DNA of 64,000 nt, from positions 10,570,001-10,634,000 of the forward strand of contig NC_134017.1 in assembly GCF_040712315.1 (NCBI RefSeq), in the 5' to 3' direction. This document shows positions 1 through 10,799 of this stretch, one piece after another. The number at the start of each line of letters is the position of its first letter. Position 1 is the stretch's first letter. The translations under genes were made by a program, and so were the position numbers. Source of the stretch: Castanea sativa. Its lineage: Eukaryota; Streptophyta; Magnoliopsida; Fagales; Fagaceae. A model generated the notes under the pieces. That model saw nothing but the letters and a program-made list of their open reading frames with translations, did no database searches and had not been told where the DNA came from.

Positions 1-1
1 T

Positions 2-54
<53 letters not shown>
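1..54. repeat. (TA)n microsatellite
   Basis: This is an alternating TA run, recurring at about 15267-15303 and 30524-30562 with different lengths. Other long TA runs in the window are near 5729-5800, 11423-11463, 11659-11705, 18308-18338, 20993-21034, 26902-26962, 33562-33600, 36257-36322 and 49208-49241. Length differences between units at the same site are the most frequent kind of variation in the array. Confidence 0.9.
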
Positions 55-56
<2 letters not shown>

Positions 57-2900
57 AAAACCACATTAAGAATAATATGGTAACCCTAAAATTACAGTAT
101 TTCATGAAACAACAAAACCACTATGACCCATGGTGCTTAAAGAGAAAAAAAAATTGGAACAACTGACATTTGAGAGAACTTTTGACAGTTTTTAGGGGCT
201 AGAAAATAATAAAAAAATCTGACATATGAAAGTTGCTTTTAACTTTAAACATAACTTTTGCAAGCTGTCAAATTTATTGGGTGTTTTGCATTTGGCTCTA
301 ACTTAAAAAATTAGTTTATTTTACTATTTAGCTTATTTTTGCTACTATTTATGGGTTTTACTACACTTTTTGGTACTATTCATAAAGTCTATTATACTAT
401 TTCAGCTAACTTTTACTTTTATCTAGAGTACTTTCAAGAAAGAGTTTTCGGTTTCAACTAAATAAGCGGATCCCAACCTTAAGTTTTACGCAACCAAGAA
501 AGAAGAAAGAGAGAACAAATCTGAACGAGAGAAAGAAAAATGCTGGTTTTGCATGTCAAAAAGATCTAGAATTTGAGGGAGGAAATACCACGCAGTATGA
601 GTTTGAGAAACTGCGAGTGACGCCAATGAGTGGAGAGATCGAGAGAGTGAGAATGGTTTTTTTTTTCTTCTTTTTCTAGTTTCGGTCCGGAATGCATTTA
701 TTAGCCAAAATGCGGTATTTTTTCCAAGTATGACCGAAACGATATGGTATGAGCTGGTATTTAAATCGAAACGAAACAACCATGTTTCGCGCCGGCGGAA
801 GTATCGGAACGGTAAATATCGGTTGTACCAAGCCGGTACGGTACGGAATCAACTTCCTTAGTTTAAAGAAAAAGAAAGAAAAGAAAAAAAAAAAAAAACT
901 TTTTACAATAGTTCATGGATGATAAAAAAAATAATAAAAAAATAAAATAAAAAACTTTTTTAAAATGAAAATTGATGAGTGTAACACCTAAGACTTTGGA
1001 ATAAAAATGCTTACCAGAAGGAATCCGGTTCTTGTCAAATGGTACTTCAGACGTTTTCTTTTTTGGGCTCAGAAATTAAATCTTCAAAACTTAGATCAAC
1101 ATTGTAGTATCCCCGAAGAACTTGACTCCTTAAATCTGCATTGACCTTGCTTTCCTAGAACCATCAATGAACAACCTTAAAAAAAAAAAAACAATTTAAA
1201 AAAAAGTGAGGATTGTGATTGAGGGCAAGAGAGGCACAGGAGGAGACATTTGAATAGAGTGGTAAAGAAGTTTTGTGACTTTTAGTGCTACTGTTTGATT
1301 CTCTTCTGGATAAGAACCTAATAAATAAGAGAAAGAAGCAGAAGACCTTCCTTGTCCTTTTTTATAAAGAGAAAGATGCAGAAGACAAAAAGACGGTGTA
1401 AAAGAGGAAGAAAAAGGCTATAACTATTATAAAACACAAAATGTTAACAAATGCATATATGAATGAATGTAATTGGGTAAGCTTCGACAACCTTATAGAT
1501 GAAATATTTAAATTACTTTCTTATGACTAAGTAATATCACTGTTCCCCCTCAAAAAAAAAAAAAGAGTAATAACACTGTTTATGTTAGAGGAGAGGTGGT
1601 ATGTTACCAATTACTATACTTGGGGAGTACTCTATTGTTCATGTGAAATGAGGGAGTAACACGCTTTATCCAGGAGTATCTTATAATTGTAATCCTTTTC
1701 TCATATAATAGTAGGTATTTAAGGAAAAAACACTTTGGGGTGACCACAGATAACTGATTAATAACATAACATATAAAAATACCACTTAACTCAAAAGTTT
1801 AACTCTATGAGTTGACGCTCAACTGTCTTATGTTAAGTATTCTTCTCATTATTATTTAATATGAGACTTCACTCAAACATATATATCTAATAGTCTTCCC
1901 TCACATGTGAGTCATCCATGGGAACCAAACCTACACTTCCATGTTCACGAGAAGTGCACCATTGACAACATTACTTTGTTGGGACTTTCACCAAAATTAT
2001 CTATGTGTGGGTTTGATAGGCCTGCATTATGCAATGCACCATATCTATGCAATTTGTCCTTGCTCCAACTACAAAAGAGAGACCTCATTAATGTATCATT
2101 TACAAGCCACTAATGGTGGAGTCAGGAATTTATTTTTAGGGTACCAAGATAAACACAATAAAATTCTTTAGTATTAATAAAAGAAAATTATTTAAAACAT
2201 CCTTTATTTGACAAATTAACTTTAACTTAACAAAAATTTTCCCTACGCTTTTTTATGAAATTAAATCATTTATAACTGATTTTAAACTAAATTTTTTAGC
2301 AATCACTTTCTCTGTTTATATATAGTTAAACAGTCACTCAAGAACTCATTGTCAGTCTTGTTTCGAAGCTTCATCTTGACAAGTCTATAAACAATAATTT
2401 AATTTAATTGGAAAAACCACTACTATGAATTAAACAAAAATTTTAAAAATTACTTTTATCAAATTATAATAAATTCAATTTAAGTATACTAAACTAGGCT
2501 ACTATACAAAACAATCTATTATACTTACTAGCATGTAACCCACACAAACGCATAGATGCATTCAAAATTAAACACAATTTTTAATATAAATAATTTAAAA
2601 AAATAACATGTAACACATGCATTAATGCATACTTATAGATACATTTAAAATCAAAAAAAAAATTATCATAAAAATATAAATAATTAGTGAAATTATTTTT
2701 TTAAGTAAACGTAATTAATCATATATTAAAATTCTTAACTAAATTTAATACTAATTATGAAAATTTATTTTCTAATTTTCAATAAAATAGAATCTACGGT
2801 GATTTTTGTTGTGTGGTTATTTTTATTAAGTATATGTGATTGGTTTTTTGTAATTTTATAGTTTATTAGATTCTTAGTATTTTGCACTCATTAACTCACT
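54..2900. other. Gene-free unit segment (copies at 15305-18140 and 30563-33400)
   Basis: Bases about 274-478 are a small dispersed repeat related to the MITE at 45073-45264. Bases 655-865 hold a GC-richer block of unknown type with GGTACGG and CGAAACGA motifs; the frame over it (486-779, minus) has no domain. A-rich runs occur at 875-960 and 1180-1205. Around 1900-2170 two overlapping plus frames exist but look like shadows. I see no gene, RNA or complete transposon ends here apart from the small repeat. Confidence 0.4.
274..478. mobile_element. Small dispersed repeat, hAT-MITE-like (copies at about 15529 and 30781)
   Basis: This block is dominated by short related phrases around TACTATT and TAGCTTATTTTT and ends GCGGATCCCAA. 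A second, diverged copy at 45073-45264 in the same orientation has clear 8-bp target duplications, so this is the same non-autonomous family. Clear duplications are not visible at this copy, so the borders are approximate. Confidence 0.45.
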
Positions 2901-2920
2901 TAACACAACTATTAAAAAAC

Positions 2921-3640
2921 TTAAGTGGACATAGCACAAACTTAAATGAATAATTATAACATGATCCTCACATAAATTTAGACACATGACGCAAAATCGG
3001 ATTCTAATTTCAAATTCTAATTGAACTTTCTCTAAATCTTTCCTATTAATATATATATCTATATATATATATATATATATATATAGATGGTTGCTTTAGG
3101 TTTTTTATTATTTAATTTTTGGTTTGAATCATATGGTTGGAAACAATTAATTTTTATTGTGGTGTGCAATCAATGGTGAGTTTGGCATTAGTTTTAAACT
3201 TTTCGCTTTTATGTTCAATATTTTAAAACCTCAATTTTTCCCGTATTTTCTAACTTTTTTAAATATTTTCAAAATACAAATATACTTTAACACACATTCA
3301 ATAAAAAGTTTTCTGCAAAAAAACTAAATAAGTAGTTACAAAACAAACAACAAATGTCATCTGTGGTGGTGTCCTGACTTTATCTTTTCAAGGTGTAGTG
3401 CTGTTTATTTCAAACTTAGAGTACAAATATTTATTGTAATGTCAGTGTGTCTTAAGTCCAAAAAACTACTTTACTCTCCTTAATATACATCATGGGAATT
3501 GTTTTTTTTTTTTCCCTAAAGAAGCTAATAGTTTTCTCAACATTTATTAGTATATGTTTACTATGGAATCTACCACAAGAAGTCCATTAACACTCTTTTA
3601 GCAAAAACAAAAAACTGGCTGCACAACTATTACAGATAAG
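2921..3640. repeat. Old tandem repeat, block P, copy 1 in unit 1
   Basis: P runs from the TTAAGTGGACATAGC phrase through a TA tract to the CATCATGGGAATTG and AGTCCATTAACACTC phrases. Diverged copies are P' (5609-6033 in unit 1, and in unit 3 36115-36554 continuing at 42898-43800) and P'' (49075-51800 with an insertion). Unit copies are at about 18176-18895 and 33434-34150. Divergence is far greater than among the 15-kb units, so this repeat is older. Confidence 0.65.
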
Positions 3641-3683
3641 AAAGTTAAGTTTTTCCCAAGACTTCTTTTTTTATTTTTTAAGA

Positions 3684-3864
3684 AAATGTTAAAAGTAATA
3701 CAAATTTTATAGCCTAAAGTTTACAAATTGATGTGTCAACATATGTGATTGATAGATTTCAACCACATATAATAAATCAATATTTAAAATGTGTTTTAGT
3801 GATTGTTGACGCAACAATTTATATGCATTATATAGTAAAATTTATAGTATCATTTTAACATTTT
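3684..3864. mobile_element. Palindromic MITE within block Q (copies at about 18940 and 34200; relative at 46556-46738)
   Basis: The left end (AAAATGTTAAAAGTAATAC) and the reverse complement of the right end (AAAATGTTAAAATGATACT) are alike over roughly 40 bases, giving a foldback of about 180 bp. A diverged version with the same ends is present in the old paralog at 46556-46738. Exact borders and target duplication were not resolved. Confidence 0.5.
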
Positions 3865-3922
3865 TTTTCTTAATGACTACTATTAGCACAAGTTACTTTC
3901 AAATCATTGGTTATCAATAAAT

Positions 3923-4541
3923 AGAGCTGTAAATGAGTCGAGTTTTATTGAGTAGTGAATATTCAAGCTAGGTTCAACAGCAAAAGTAGAATGTTCAAGC
4001 TTGGCTTGAGCTTGATATGAGCCTACAAATAGTGTTCAAGCTTAAACTTGTTATAAAGTACAAAAACTTGAGCTCGGCTTGGCTTGGCTTAGTTCATTAG
4101 TCAAGCCAAACTCGAGCTCTATATCAAGCCCAAACTCAAGCTCAATATCATGTTTTTGAGTTTGAGATCCAACACAAGTATATTATCAAGCCTATATCAA
4201 GTTTATTACCTAGCCTATTTGGTTTGGATGAGCGGTCTCAACTTATAATTAATTAAAGTCTTAGAAGAATATGAGTTTACTTATCAAGTTCATATCAATT
4301 TTATTATCAAACTCATAAATAAGCCTATGCTCAACTTGTTTTGTTACTTTTGTATCGAGCCTTGGTGTTCACGAGCTTGTTCATGAACAATATTTTTTTA
4401 CTCGAGCTCGACTTGTTTATTAAACAAGCCTAAAATGAAAGTTTAAGCTTGGCTTATTTACAAACAAACGAACATGAATGAGATTTTTATCGAACCAAGC
4501 CCGAGCTGTTTATGAACGGCTTGGTTCATTTATAGCCCTAC
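3923..4541. mobile_element. Non-autonomous hAT-like element, 619 bp, unit 1 copy
   Basis: An 8-bp target duplication CAATAAAT flanks it (3915-3922 and 4542-4549). The ends are imperfect inverted repeats: AGAGCTGTAAATGAG on the left and, read inward from the right, GTAGGGCTATAAATGAA. The inside is dominated by CAAGCTTGG, GAGCTCG and TCAAGCC phrases and has no coding frame. The old paralog at about 46790 has an unfilled site with one CAATAAAT, which confirms insertion. The 8-bp duplication and end sequence suit the hAT superfamily. Confidence 0.85.
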
Positions 4542-4549
4542 CAATAAAT

Positions 4550-5608
4550 TCGTTTGTCACGATCTATTTTTTATTATTTAACTATTTACACTAAATAATA
4601 TAAATGCTCCATTTAATAGACATGACGTCACATATGATTACGTAGGGGGAAGGGAGCATTAAATTGGAAGATTAATCCCTCACCAACCGGGACTCCCTCA
4701 CCAAGAGATAAGTATAGCATGTTATCTTTTGTATTTTAAAAAATAAAAATAAATAGATAACTAAAAAAAAATGGACCCATGGCATTTAGGTTTTTTTTTT
4801 TTTTATTGCCAATGTGCAAAATTTGCCCACTATATTTTACCATTTTTCATTTCAGTCCTCTAAGTATGAGTTTTGTCATTTCAGTTTGTTAAATTTCATT
4901 TATTCTCAATTAATTCCTCTATTAACAATCTGTTAGCTATTGCTATTATTTAAAGCAAAACGATGTGGTTTTTTCATTTGTTTAAATTTAAATTTATGAT
5001 TTATATGTTAAATTTAAGAAAATGTTAATTTAAAAAAAAAACAGAAATTAATTTTAAGAAATGGTGGCATATGGAGAACAACATTGAAGAACAAAAATTC
5101 AATCCAAACTCGATACTCTAGCCCAATTCTAAGAGACAGAGAGGGGGAAAGAGGGGGAAAGAGAGATCGTGAGGGGAAAGAGGGAGAAGAGAGACTGAAA
5201 TGAAAAGTTGTGAAACTTAGAATATGGGTTTTGCATTTTGGCTTAAAATATTTTAGGTTGAAACAAATGGAGCCATAACAAATGAATATTTGAAATGTGC
5301 TTTAGTGATTGCCACTACTTCAATTTATAAGTGTCATGCAGTAAAAAATTTTGTAGCAAATCCAACGTATATTACTCTCTTTTTTAATGGTTCTTAAACC
5401 TTTCTCGTTAGCATAATATAACTCATGTATGAATGTGATGGTAACTAAGAAAACCTAGCAATTTGTTGGTTGGCAATCATTTTTTGTTATTTAAATATTT
5501 ATACTAAATGATATAAATGTTACATTTAATAGCAACCACATCAAGTAAAAATACGTAGGGGGATTACGTAGGAGGAGGGCGCAATTACTTTGAAAATTAC
5601 TTAGGCGG
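4550..5608. repeat. Old tandem repeat, block Q, right part (unit 1)
   Basis: Q spans about 3641-5608 and is split by the hAT element. It has no gene. Recognisable landmarks are TTACGTAGGGGGA (near 4641 and again near 5570), CTCACCAAGAGATAAG, a purine run with GAGGGGGAAAGA repeats at about 5133-5205, and CAATTTGTTGGTTGGC. Diverged copies are Q' (46502-49075) and a rearranged Q'' (51835-52274, 53033-53160). Unit copies are at about 19805-20850 and 35065-36110. Confidence 0.65.
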
Positions 5609-5725
5609 ACACATGATATAAACTTAAATAAATAATTATGGTGTAATTCTCACATAAATTTAGATATATGGTGCAAAATTGGATTCTAATTTTAAATTTT
5701 AATTAAACTTTCTCTAAGTTTTACC

Positions 5726-5728
<3 letters not shown>

Positions 5729-5800
<72 letters not shown>
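5729..5800. repeat. (TA)n microsatellite in block P'
   Basis: This long alternating TA run sits at the same place as the runs at 20993, 36257 and, in the old paralog, 49208. The unit 3 version is interrupted near its start by a CCG triplet. Confidence 0.9.
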
Positions 5801-5802
<2 letters not shown>

Positions 5803-6319
5803 ATTGTTGCTTTAGGTTTTTTATTATTTAATTTTTGTTTTTTTTTTTTTGGTTTGAATCATATGGTTGCAAAACCATTAAGTGTTATTGTGTTATGCAA
5901 TTAAGGGTGAGTTTGGCATCAGCATTAAGTTTTTAGCTTTTATATACAGTTTGCTAAAACCTCACTTTTTCTCACATTTTTTTACTTTTTCAAATATTTT
6001 CAAGATACAAATATACTTTAACACACTTTTAACCAAGGGCGAACCTACAGTAGGGCGAGAGGGGGTCATCCCCCACCCCCATTAAAAAAAATTGGTATAC
6101 AAAAATTTAGGTTTGCCTGGCCTTAAATATATATATTTGTCTCTCCTCCTAAAATATTTAGATATTGACCTACAAGAAAAGAAATAAATAAATAAAATTC
6201 ATGCTCCTTTAACTACAAAAACAAAATAAATAAATAAATATAGACTAAACAAAAATCGTGCACAAAATAAGAAACACTTATTTTGTATGTTATACTTTGT
6301 TGATGTGTTTTATAATATA

Positions 6320-7369
6320 ATGTTGGGGACATATTTTTATGTAATTAGCACATCCTTTGATAAAATGCACTTTACTTGTATTTGGGTAAATCTAAGTAGG
6401 TTCAAGATGATCATTATAAGTGGTTAAATTGAAGACATGAAGATTACTTAAGAACTGCTCAAGAAAAGTACAAACTGCAGGTCTCGATATCTCCTCGGTA
6501 GAAGCTCGATCCGTCGAGATTCATTAAAGCTCGACAGATGTCTCGATCGATCGAGCTTACAGGATTCGGACTATAGCCGGCAACGTTTTATTCTAAAAGG
6601 CTATTTGTTTATGGGTTTGTATAATTCTTATTGGACTAGGAAAGCCCAAGGTTTGTGTAAACCTATTTGGAATAGGAGAGCCCATTAAGCTCCTATTTAA
6701 AGGAGGTGAAAAAAGTAAAACCTAACCCTAGAGAGCTTCATAAGATTTTCTTTTTGAAACCCTAGCCTCCTCTTACAAAAGAAATAGTTTTTGCTGCGTT
6801 TCTTCTACGCCTTTGGATTTTGTAACCAAGCAAAGTCTCTTACACCAACATTGAAGATCTTATTGGTGTTTCTATATGAAGCTACTGCAAATCAACTACA
6901 ACAATCAAAGGGTTGTTGTGGAGTTAGTCATGTACTAGGATTCGTGCAAAGGAGTGGTGATCAAGTCGCGTACTGGGATCCGTGCATCAGATTGGTTAGT
7001 CACGTACTAGGAGCCATGCAATACAAGGAGAGATTGTCACTACAGAACAAATCCAATTGGGTATTGGGGTAAGGGTTCAACTGTAGGTTGGTATAAGGTA
7101 CTGGGATTTTTTTACTTGTAACCGCTTGTTGTGATAATAGTAAATTCTCGAGAGTGGTGACCTTAAAATCACCCGGTGGGGTTTTTGCCTCGGAAGTTTT
7201 CCCCATTCGTAAACAAATCACCGTGTCAATTTATTTTCCGCTGCACCTTAGTTTATTGGTGATTTGTTTATGCTACCACACGTTTGCATGTTAATTTGAT
7301 TAATTAATAAACTTGGCTAATTAATCAACTTAATCCATCACAAGGGGTCAATACGTTTTTGGCCTATCA
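6320..7369 (+). mobile_element. LTR of truncated retrotransposon (unit 1)
   Basis: It starts TGTTGGGGACAT, ends GGCCTATCA, and is preceded by TATAA (6315-6319), the left target copy. A primer-binding site TGGTATCAGAGC, as used with initiator methionine tRNA, lies at 7372-7383. The 3' LTR is lost. About 250 bp in the middle differ from the unit 3 copy much more than the rest. Confidence 0.85.
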
Positions 7370-7442
7370 AGTGGTATCAGAGCAAGCATACTACGATTAG
7401 ATTTTAATCTTTTCTTTGTGTGATCCATTGACCTCTATTGTC

Positions 7443-7799
7443 ATGGAAACTCTTGATTGTTTTGATTTGCATGATCTTGTGTTTAATGATGATGATAATA
7501 TTCAAGATGCCTATTGTAAGCTTTATAATTTTTGTATGAAATCTCTTGAGTTTTCTACAAAATTAAAAGCTAATTTTAAAAAGGTCAAACTTGAAAAAGA
7601 TGATTTGATTTCAAAATTGGATGAAGCCAATAATTTGAATGAGAATTTTAAAAATCAAATTTCATCTCAGGTGGACAAAATTAAGAGTTTGGAAGAGCAG
7701 CTAGGTGAATTTAAAACTGAAGTTAAAAAATTAACTAGTGTCAAACTTGTTGTTGAACCTAACTCAAAAGAAAAAAAAAATTTATATTCCTCCATTTAA
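7443..7799 (+). pseudogene. gag N-terminal fragment of the retrotransposon (unit 1)
   Basis: The frame opens at ATG (METLDCFDL) just after the primer-binding site and has a Lys/Glu-rich, coiled-coil-like stretch (about KLEKDDLISKLDEANN). It terminates after an A-run where the frame shifts, and the next frame continues IYIPPFKRNNEELKAN. It then meets the deletion joint. The zinc-knuckle part seen in unit 3 is missing. It is a broken capsid-type protein of a plant LTR element, not a host gene. Confidence 0.7.
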
Positions 7800-7852
7800 A
7801 AGGAATAATGAAGAGTTGAAGGCTAATATTGCTAGGATAGACAAAGGTAAAC

Positions 7853-7858
7853 AAAAAA
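7853..7858. other. Deletion joint in unit 1 (counterpart 23084-23089)
   Basis: Left of here the sequence equals unit 3 up to about 38364. Right of here it equals unit 3 from about 58147. The joint is a run of six A after GGTAAAC. The two parents read GGTAAACAATC and GAAG followed by eight A, so microhomology is only a few A residues. Confidence 0.85.
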
Positions 7859-7891
7859 GTATAATTTATACTTATATTTGTGTATCATATC

Positions 7892-8510
7892 TAGAGTGTT
7901 TGCAGTGCGGTTTTGGATCATTTTTAGCACCACACTTTGTGGTACAGTTTAGCTAAAACCATAACTGCATTATACCTTATTTTTGCGGTCACATGTGTGG
8001 TGCGGTGTCGTGTGGTATGATTTAGAGTTTAACTAAAACCATAACCGCACCGCACCTCATTTTTGCAGTTACATATGCAGTACAGTGTATAAGATGTAAT
8101 TTAAATGGTTTGAAGTTGGTATATTTTTCAAATTTTGGGTTTTTCCTACCCAAAACTAATTTTTCCCTTTGTTTTGAACCAAATTTTAAGCTATTGAGAT
8201 AATTTTTCTTTATTTTTGGTTGACTTTCCTAGTCAAAAAACTTGCTAGAATTATCAAACTTTTTTTAAAAAAACTAGGGTTATTGAACTATTAATAATAT
8301 ATCTAATATTAAAAATAAATCAATATATTAATATATAGAGAGGATGCGGTGTGGTGCGGTTTGTGCGGTTTTCTTATTATAAAGCGCAAACCACACCGCA
8401 CCATGCGATGCGGTGCGATGTCTTGTTACTTGCGGTGCGGTACGGTAATGCTATTTTGCGAGCGATTTTGGTGTATTTTTGCAGTTTGTGCGGTTTGGTG
8501 AACACCCTTA
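7892..8510. mobile_element. Non-autonomous hAT-like element with GCGGT-rich sequence (unit 1)
   Basis: The 8-bp target duplication is ATCATATC (7884-7891 and 8511-8518). Ends read inward are TAGAGTGTTTGCA and TAAGGGTGTTCAC. The outer parts are rich in GTGCGGT phrases and the centre is AT-rich. No transposase frame is present. The frame at 8351-8536 is a by-product of the GCGGT repeats. Confidence 0.85.
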
Positions 8511-8518
8511 ATCATATC

Positions 8519-9222
8519 ATATCATTTACTACATAATAAAAATGGTTTTACCAAATTAAAAGAAGTTTTTTTTTTTTTTTTTATCAGTTTTTCCACAACA
8601 ACCTTATCAATTCAAAAGCTTAATAGTCGATGATATCAACTTATTTTTTCCTTTTCCCTAATAGACCGCTATTTCTTTTTTGTTTAATATAATACTATAC
8701 GTTTATAGATATTTATTAGGTTCAAATTATTTTTCCTAATACACGGCTCTTCTCTCTAACTTGAACAATTTTTGTCCTAGTAAACAGCTATTTTCATTAA
8801 TAATTAAATTAGTTTTTTTATTAATTGTGTTAAAATATATTTCCTCAAATTAAAGATAAAATTTAAAAATAGTTTTAATTTAGGTAAAGCTTCATCATTA
8901 AAATTTTACCAAAATTAAATTTTATTCAAACTAAAAGCCTATTATAAATTTTTTATAAACTTCTTGGCATGGCCGACACAGTAAGCAAGGTGGGGTACTG
9001 ATTGGCATGACCGACACAGTAAGCAAGGTAAGAGGAAAAAATACCAAATTTTTTTTTTTTTTTTAGAATCAACAAAAATGCAAAAATGCTTTAATAAAAA
9101 AGAAACGAATATCCCCCTCAAAAAAAAAAAAAAAAGAAACGAATAAAAATATTATTTCGTTAGCAGTTTCAAATTTTCAATATGCATTTTCTCTCTTAAT
9201 AATGGTTGTCAATTTAAGAATA
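8519..9222. other. Gene-free DNA with a short direct repeat (copies at 23751-24460 and 58813-59520)
   Basis: Mostly AT-rich. A 26-base phrase starting GGCATG and ending AGCAAGGT occurs twice, starting at 8965 and 9004, with one base changed; it is kept in all three copies. A degenerate phrase of the type CCTAATAGACCGCTATTT recurs near 8657, 8735 and 8776. Poly-T and poly-A runs flank these. No gene is visible. Confidence 0.45.
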
Positions 9223-9253
9223 GGAGAAATTATACAATACTTTGGGAGTATAT

Positions 9254-10132
9254 GAGCATCCACAATAGCAAATGTCATCCCATCCTATTTTACCATTCCA
9301 AAAAGCTATTTTATCAATTATACCATACCATTTTACAATGCACCCAACATTTCAAAACTCTATTATTTTACCATTTTATTAAAATATTATTTTTTTAATC
9401 TTTATTTATTATTTCTTTCCAACATCCTGCCAATCAAAACCACCAAAAACCACATCCTGCAAATCAGAACCACCAACCAAAAAAAACCCACATCTAGTGG
9501 GTAGCAACCAACCCCAACAACTGCAACCAAACTCGGCAAAGAAGAGTCTCTTGCCACACCCATCTACAACTCTCGAAACCTCACCTGAGACCCATACGCA
9601 ACCCACGGCCGCACCACTTGAGACCCACCCACCATACCAAAACCCGGCAAGCCATAAATCACAAACCGACAATCCAATCTTACCTCACAAATCATAAAAG
9701 CGACAACCCACACCCCCTGAATCCAATCTCACCTCCAATGCCCACGAATCCAATCTCCACGCCGATGCCCATGAATCCAAAATATTCTTTGCTTATACCA
9801 TTCGGCTTCTCTAGCATGTTGGGTTTATGGGATGAGTGAATCGGTAAAGGGATTTGGAGATGGGTGAGGGTGAATCGGCATTCGGCGAGAGGCTTGGTGA
9901 TAGCGAATTGGTGATTCGGAGAGAAAGAGAGAAGCTTGACAGTGGCGAGAGAGAGAGGGGATGAGAGAGCGAAAACCGGTGCAGTAGCGAGAGAGAGAGG
10001 GGCTTGAACGGATTAAAATATACTATTGTGTTTTGGCATAGCGCTACGGTACCATCTCACCTTTGAGATGGTAGCGCGCTATGCCAAAAAAATTTGGCCA
10101 TTCTCGGTTTTATACTCCCGTTGCTGGGTGTG
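9254..10132. mobile_element. Mutator-like non-autonomous element with CCA-rich core and hairpin (unit 1)
   Basis: It begins GAGCATCCACAATAGCAA; the right end read inward is CACACCCAGCAACGGGAG, an imperfect match. Inside, in order: AT-rich DNA, a CCACCC/CAACC-rich core (about 9415-9780), a GAGAGA-rich part (about 9855-10005), and a hairpin (10035-10085). The open frames over the core are composition artefacts. Target duplication is uncertain: TACTTTGGG versus TGTTTTGGG is a possible old 9-bp pair. Counterparts are 24490-25372 and 59550-60434. Confidence 0.5.
10035..10085. repeat. Decayed hairpin (unit 1)
   Basis: The arms begin and end with GGCATAGCGC and GCGCTATGCC. The left arm has TACGG where the right arm has lost three bases, so the stem is broken in the middle. 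The same hairpin is almost perfect in units 2 and 3. Confidence 0.8.
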
Positions 10133-10439
10133 TTTTGGGCTTGAAGGCCAAATGTACCATGCATTTGGCATATTGCAAGCCTACTGCTGATGCTTTAATA
10201 ATGTCATAATCTCTCCTCTAATATGAATAGCAACAAAATTCATGGTAGGATCCATTATTAATATAAGATAAGAAAATATATTATTGTACTTCTAAAGTAT
10301 TGTATAAATTTCCAACAAATAGATCCGATCTATGCCATCCTCACCACACCAAAAAAAAAAAAAATCTAACTCCATTTATAGAAATTCAAAGAGATTTGTT
10401 GCCATTCTCCTCTTCAATTCATGCATAGAGAAGACGAAA

Positions 10440-10588
10440 AATTATTGAATACTTCGAGAATTCCATAAATACGTATTCTTCCCTCTCACACGAATTGTGG
10501 ATCCTACCATGAATTTAATTAATGGAACTCATTGTTATGTGAGAAAAGAGAGTATAAATTTATAGTACCCATAGAGTATTCTATAATT
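10440..10588. mobile_element. Foldback MITE of about 150 bp
   Basis: The left end AATTATTGAATACTTCGAG and the reverse complement of the right end AATTATAGAATACTCTATGG pair over about 50 bases. Related copies: 11111-11258 in the neighbouring 530-bp segment, the equivalent sites in other units (25680-25829, 26348-26496, 60744-60892), and a small relative at 46849-46950 in the old paralog. Confidence 0.55.
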
Positions 10589-10746
10589 ACTCAAAGAAGA
10601 TTCACCCAAAAGCAAAAATGATATTCTATCTTTCTTTTTTCAATCATACAATTTAATAATTATGGTACTTAATGTCTATAGGTATTTATTATGATTATAT
10701 TTGTATATGAAACTATTGATTCTATAATCAAAAGAAAATACTTTCT

Positions 10747-10781
<35 letters not shown>

Positions 10782-10799
<18 letters not shown>

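Larger units (their letters stand above)
6034..7857. mobile_element. hAT element with nested LTR retrotransposon, truncated (unit 1)
   Basis: The left end of a hAT element (CAAGGGCGAACC) follows target copy CTTTTAAC at 6026-6033. At 6320 it is interrupted by an LTR retrotransposon. Both are cut off near 7857 by the deletion, so neither right end is present here. The complete arrangement is at 36555-42889. The unit 2 counterpart is at 21273-23088. Confidence 0.8.
9223..10313. mobile_element. Interrupted foldback MITE hosting a Mutator-like element (unit 1)
   Basis: The left end GGAGAAATTATACAATACTT and the reverse complement of the right end GGAAATTTATACAATACTT match well, so these are the two ends of one foldback MITE separated by about 1 kb. 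The material between about 9254 and 10132 has its own ends and looks like a later insertion. Counterparts are at about 24459-25553 and 59519-60618. Confidence 0.5.

Noticed and set aside
1000..1145. Possible minus-strand exon reading GYYNVDLSFEDLISEP with a GTAAGC donor
   Set aside because: A stop and frame change follow within the stretch and the frame cannot be extended upstream; too weak to call.
1907..2171. Two overlapping small frames conserved in all three units
   Set aside because: Conserved only because the whole unit is a recent duplication; no homology recognised.
3923..4541. CRISPR-like or satellite repeat because of recurring CAAGCTTGG/GAGCTCG phrases
   Set aside because: No fixed repeat length or spacer; it is the interior of a hAT-like element with target duplications.
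7000..7221. Minus-strand frame over the LTR (also 22239-22439, 37512-37718)
   Set aside because: It lies wholly in the LTR, varies in ends between copies and has no domain.
9409..9839. Overlapping frames on both strands in the CCA-rich core
   Set aside because: Composition artefact: Pro/Thr-rich on one strand and Gly/Val/Trp-rich on the other, with frame breaks between units.
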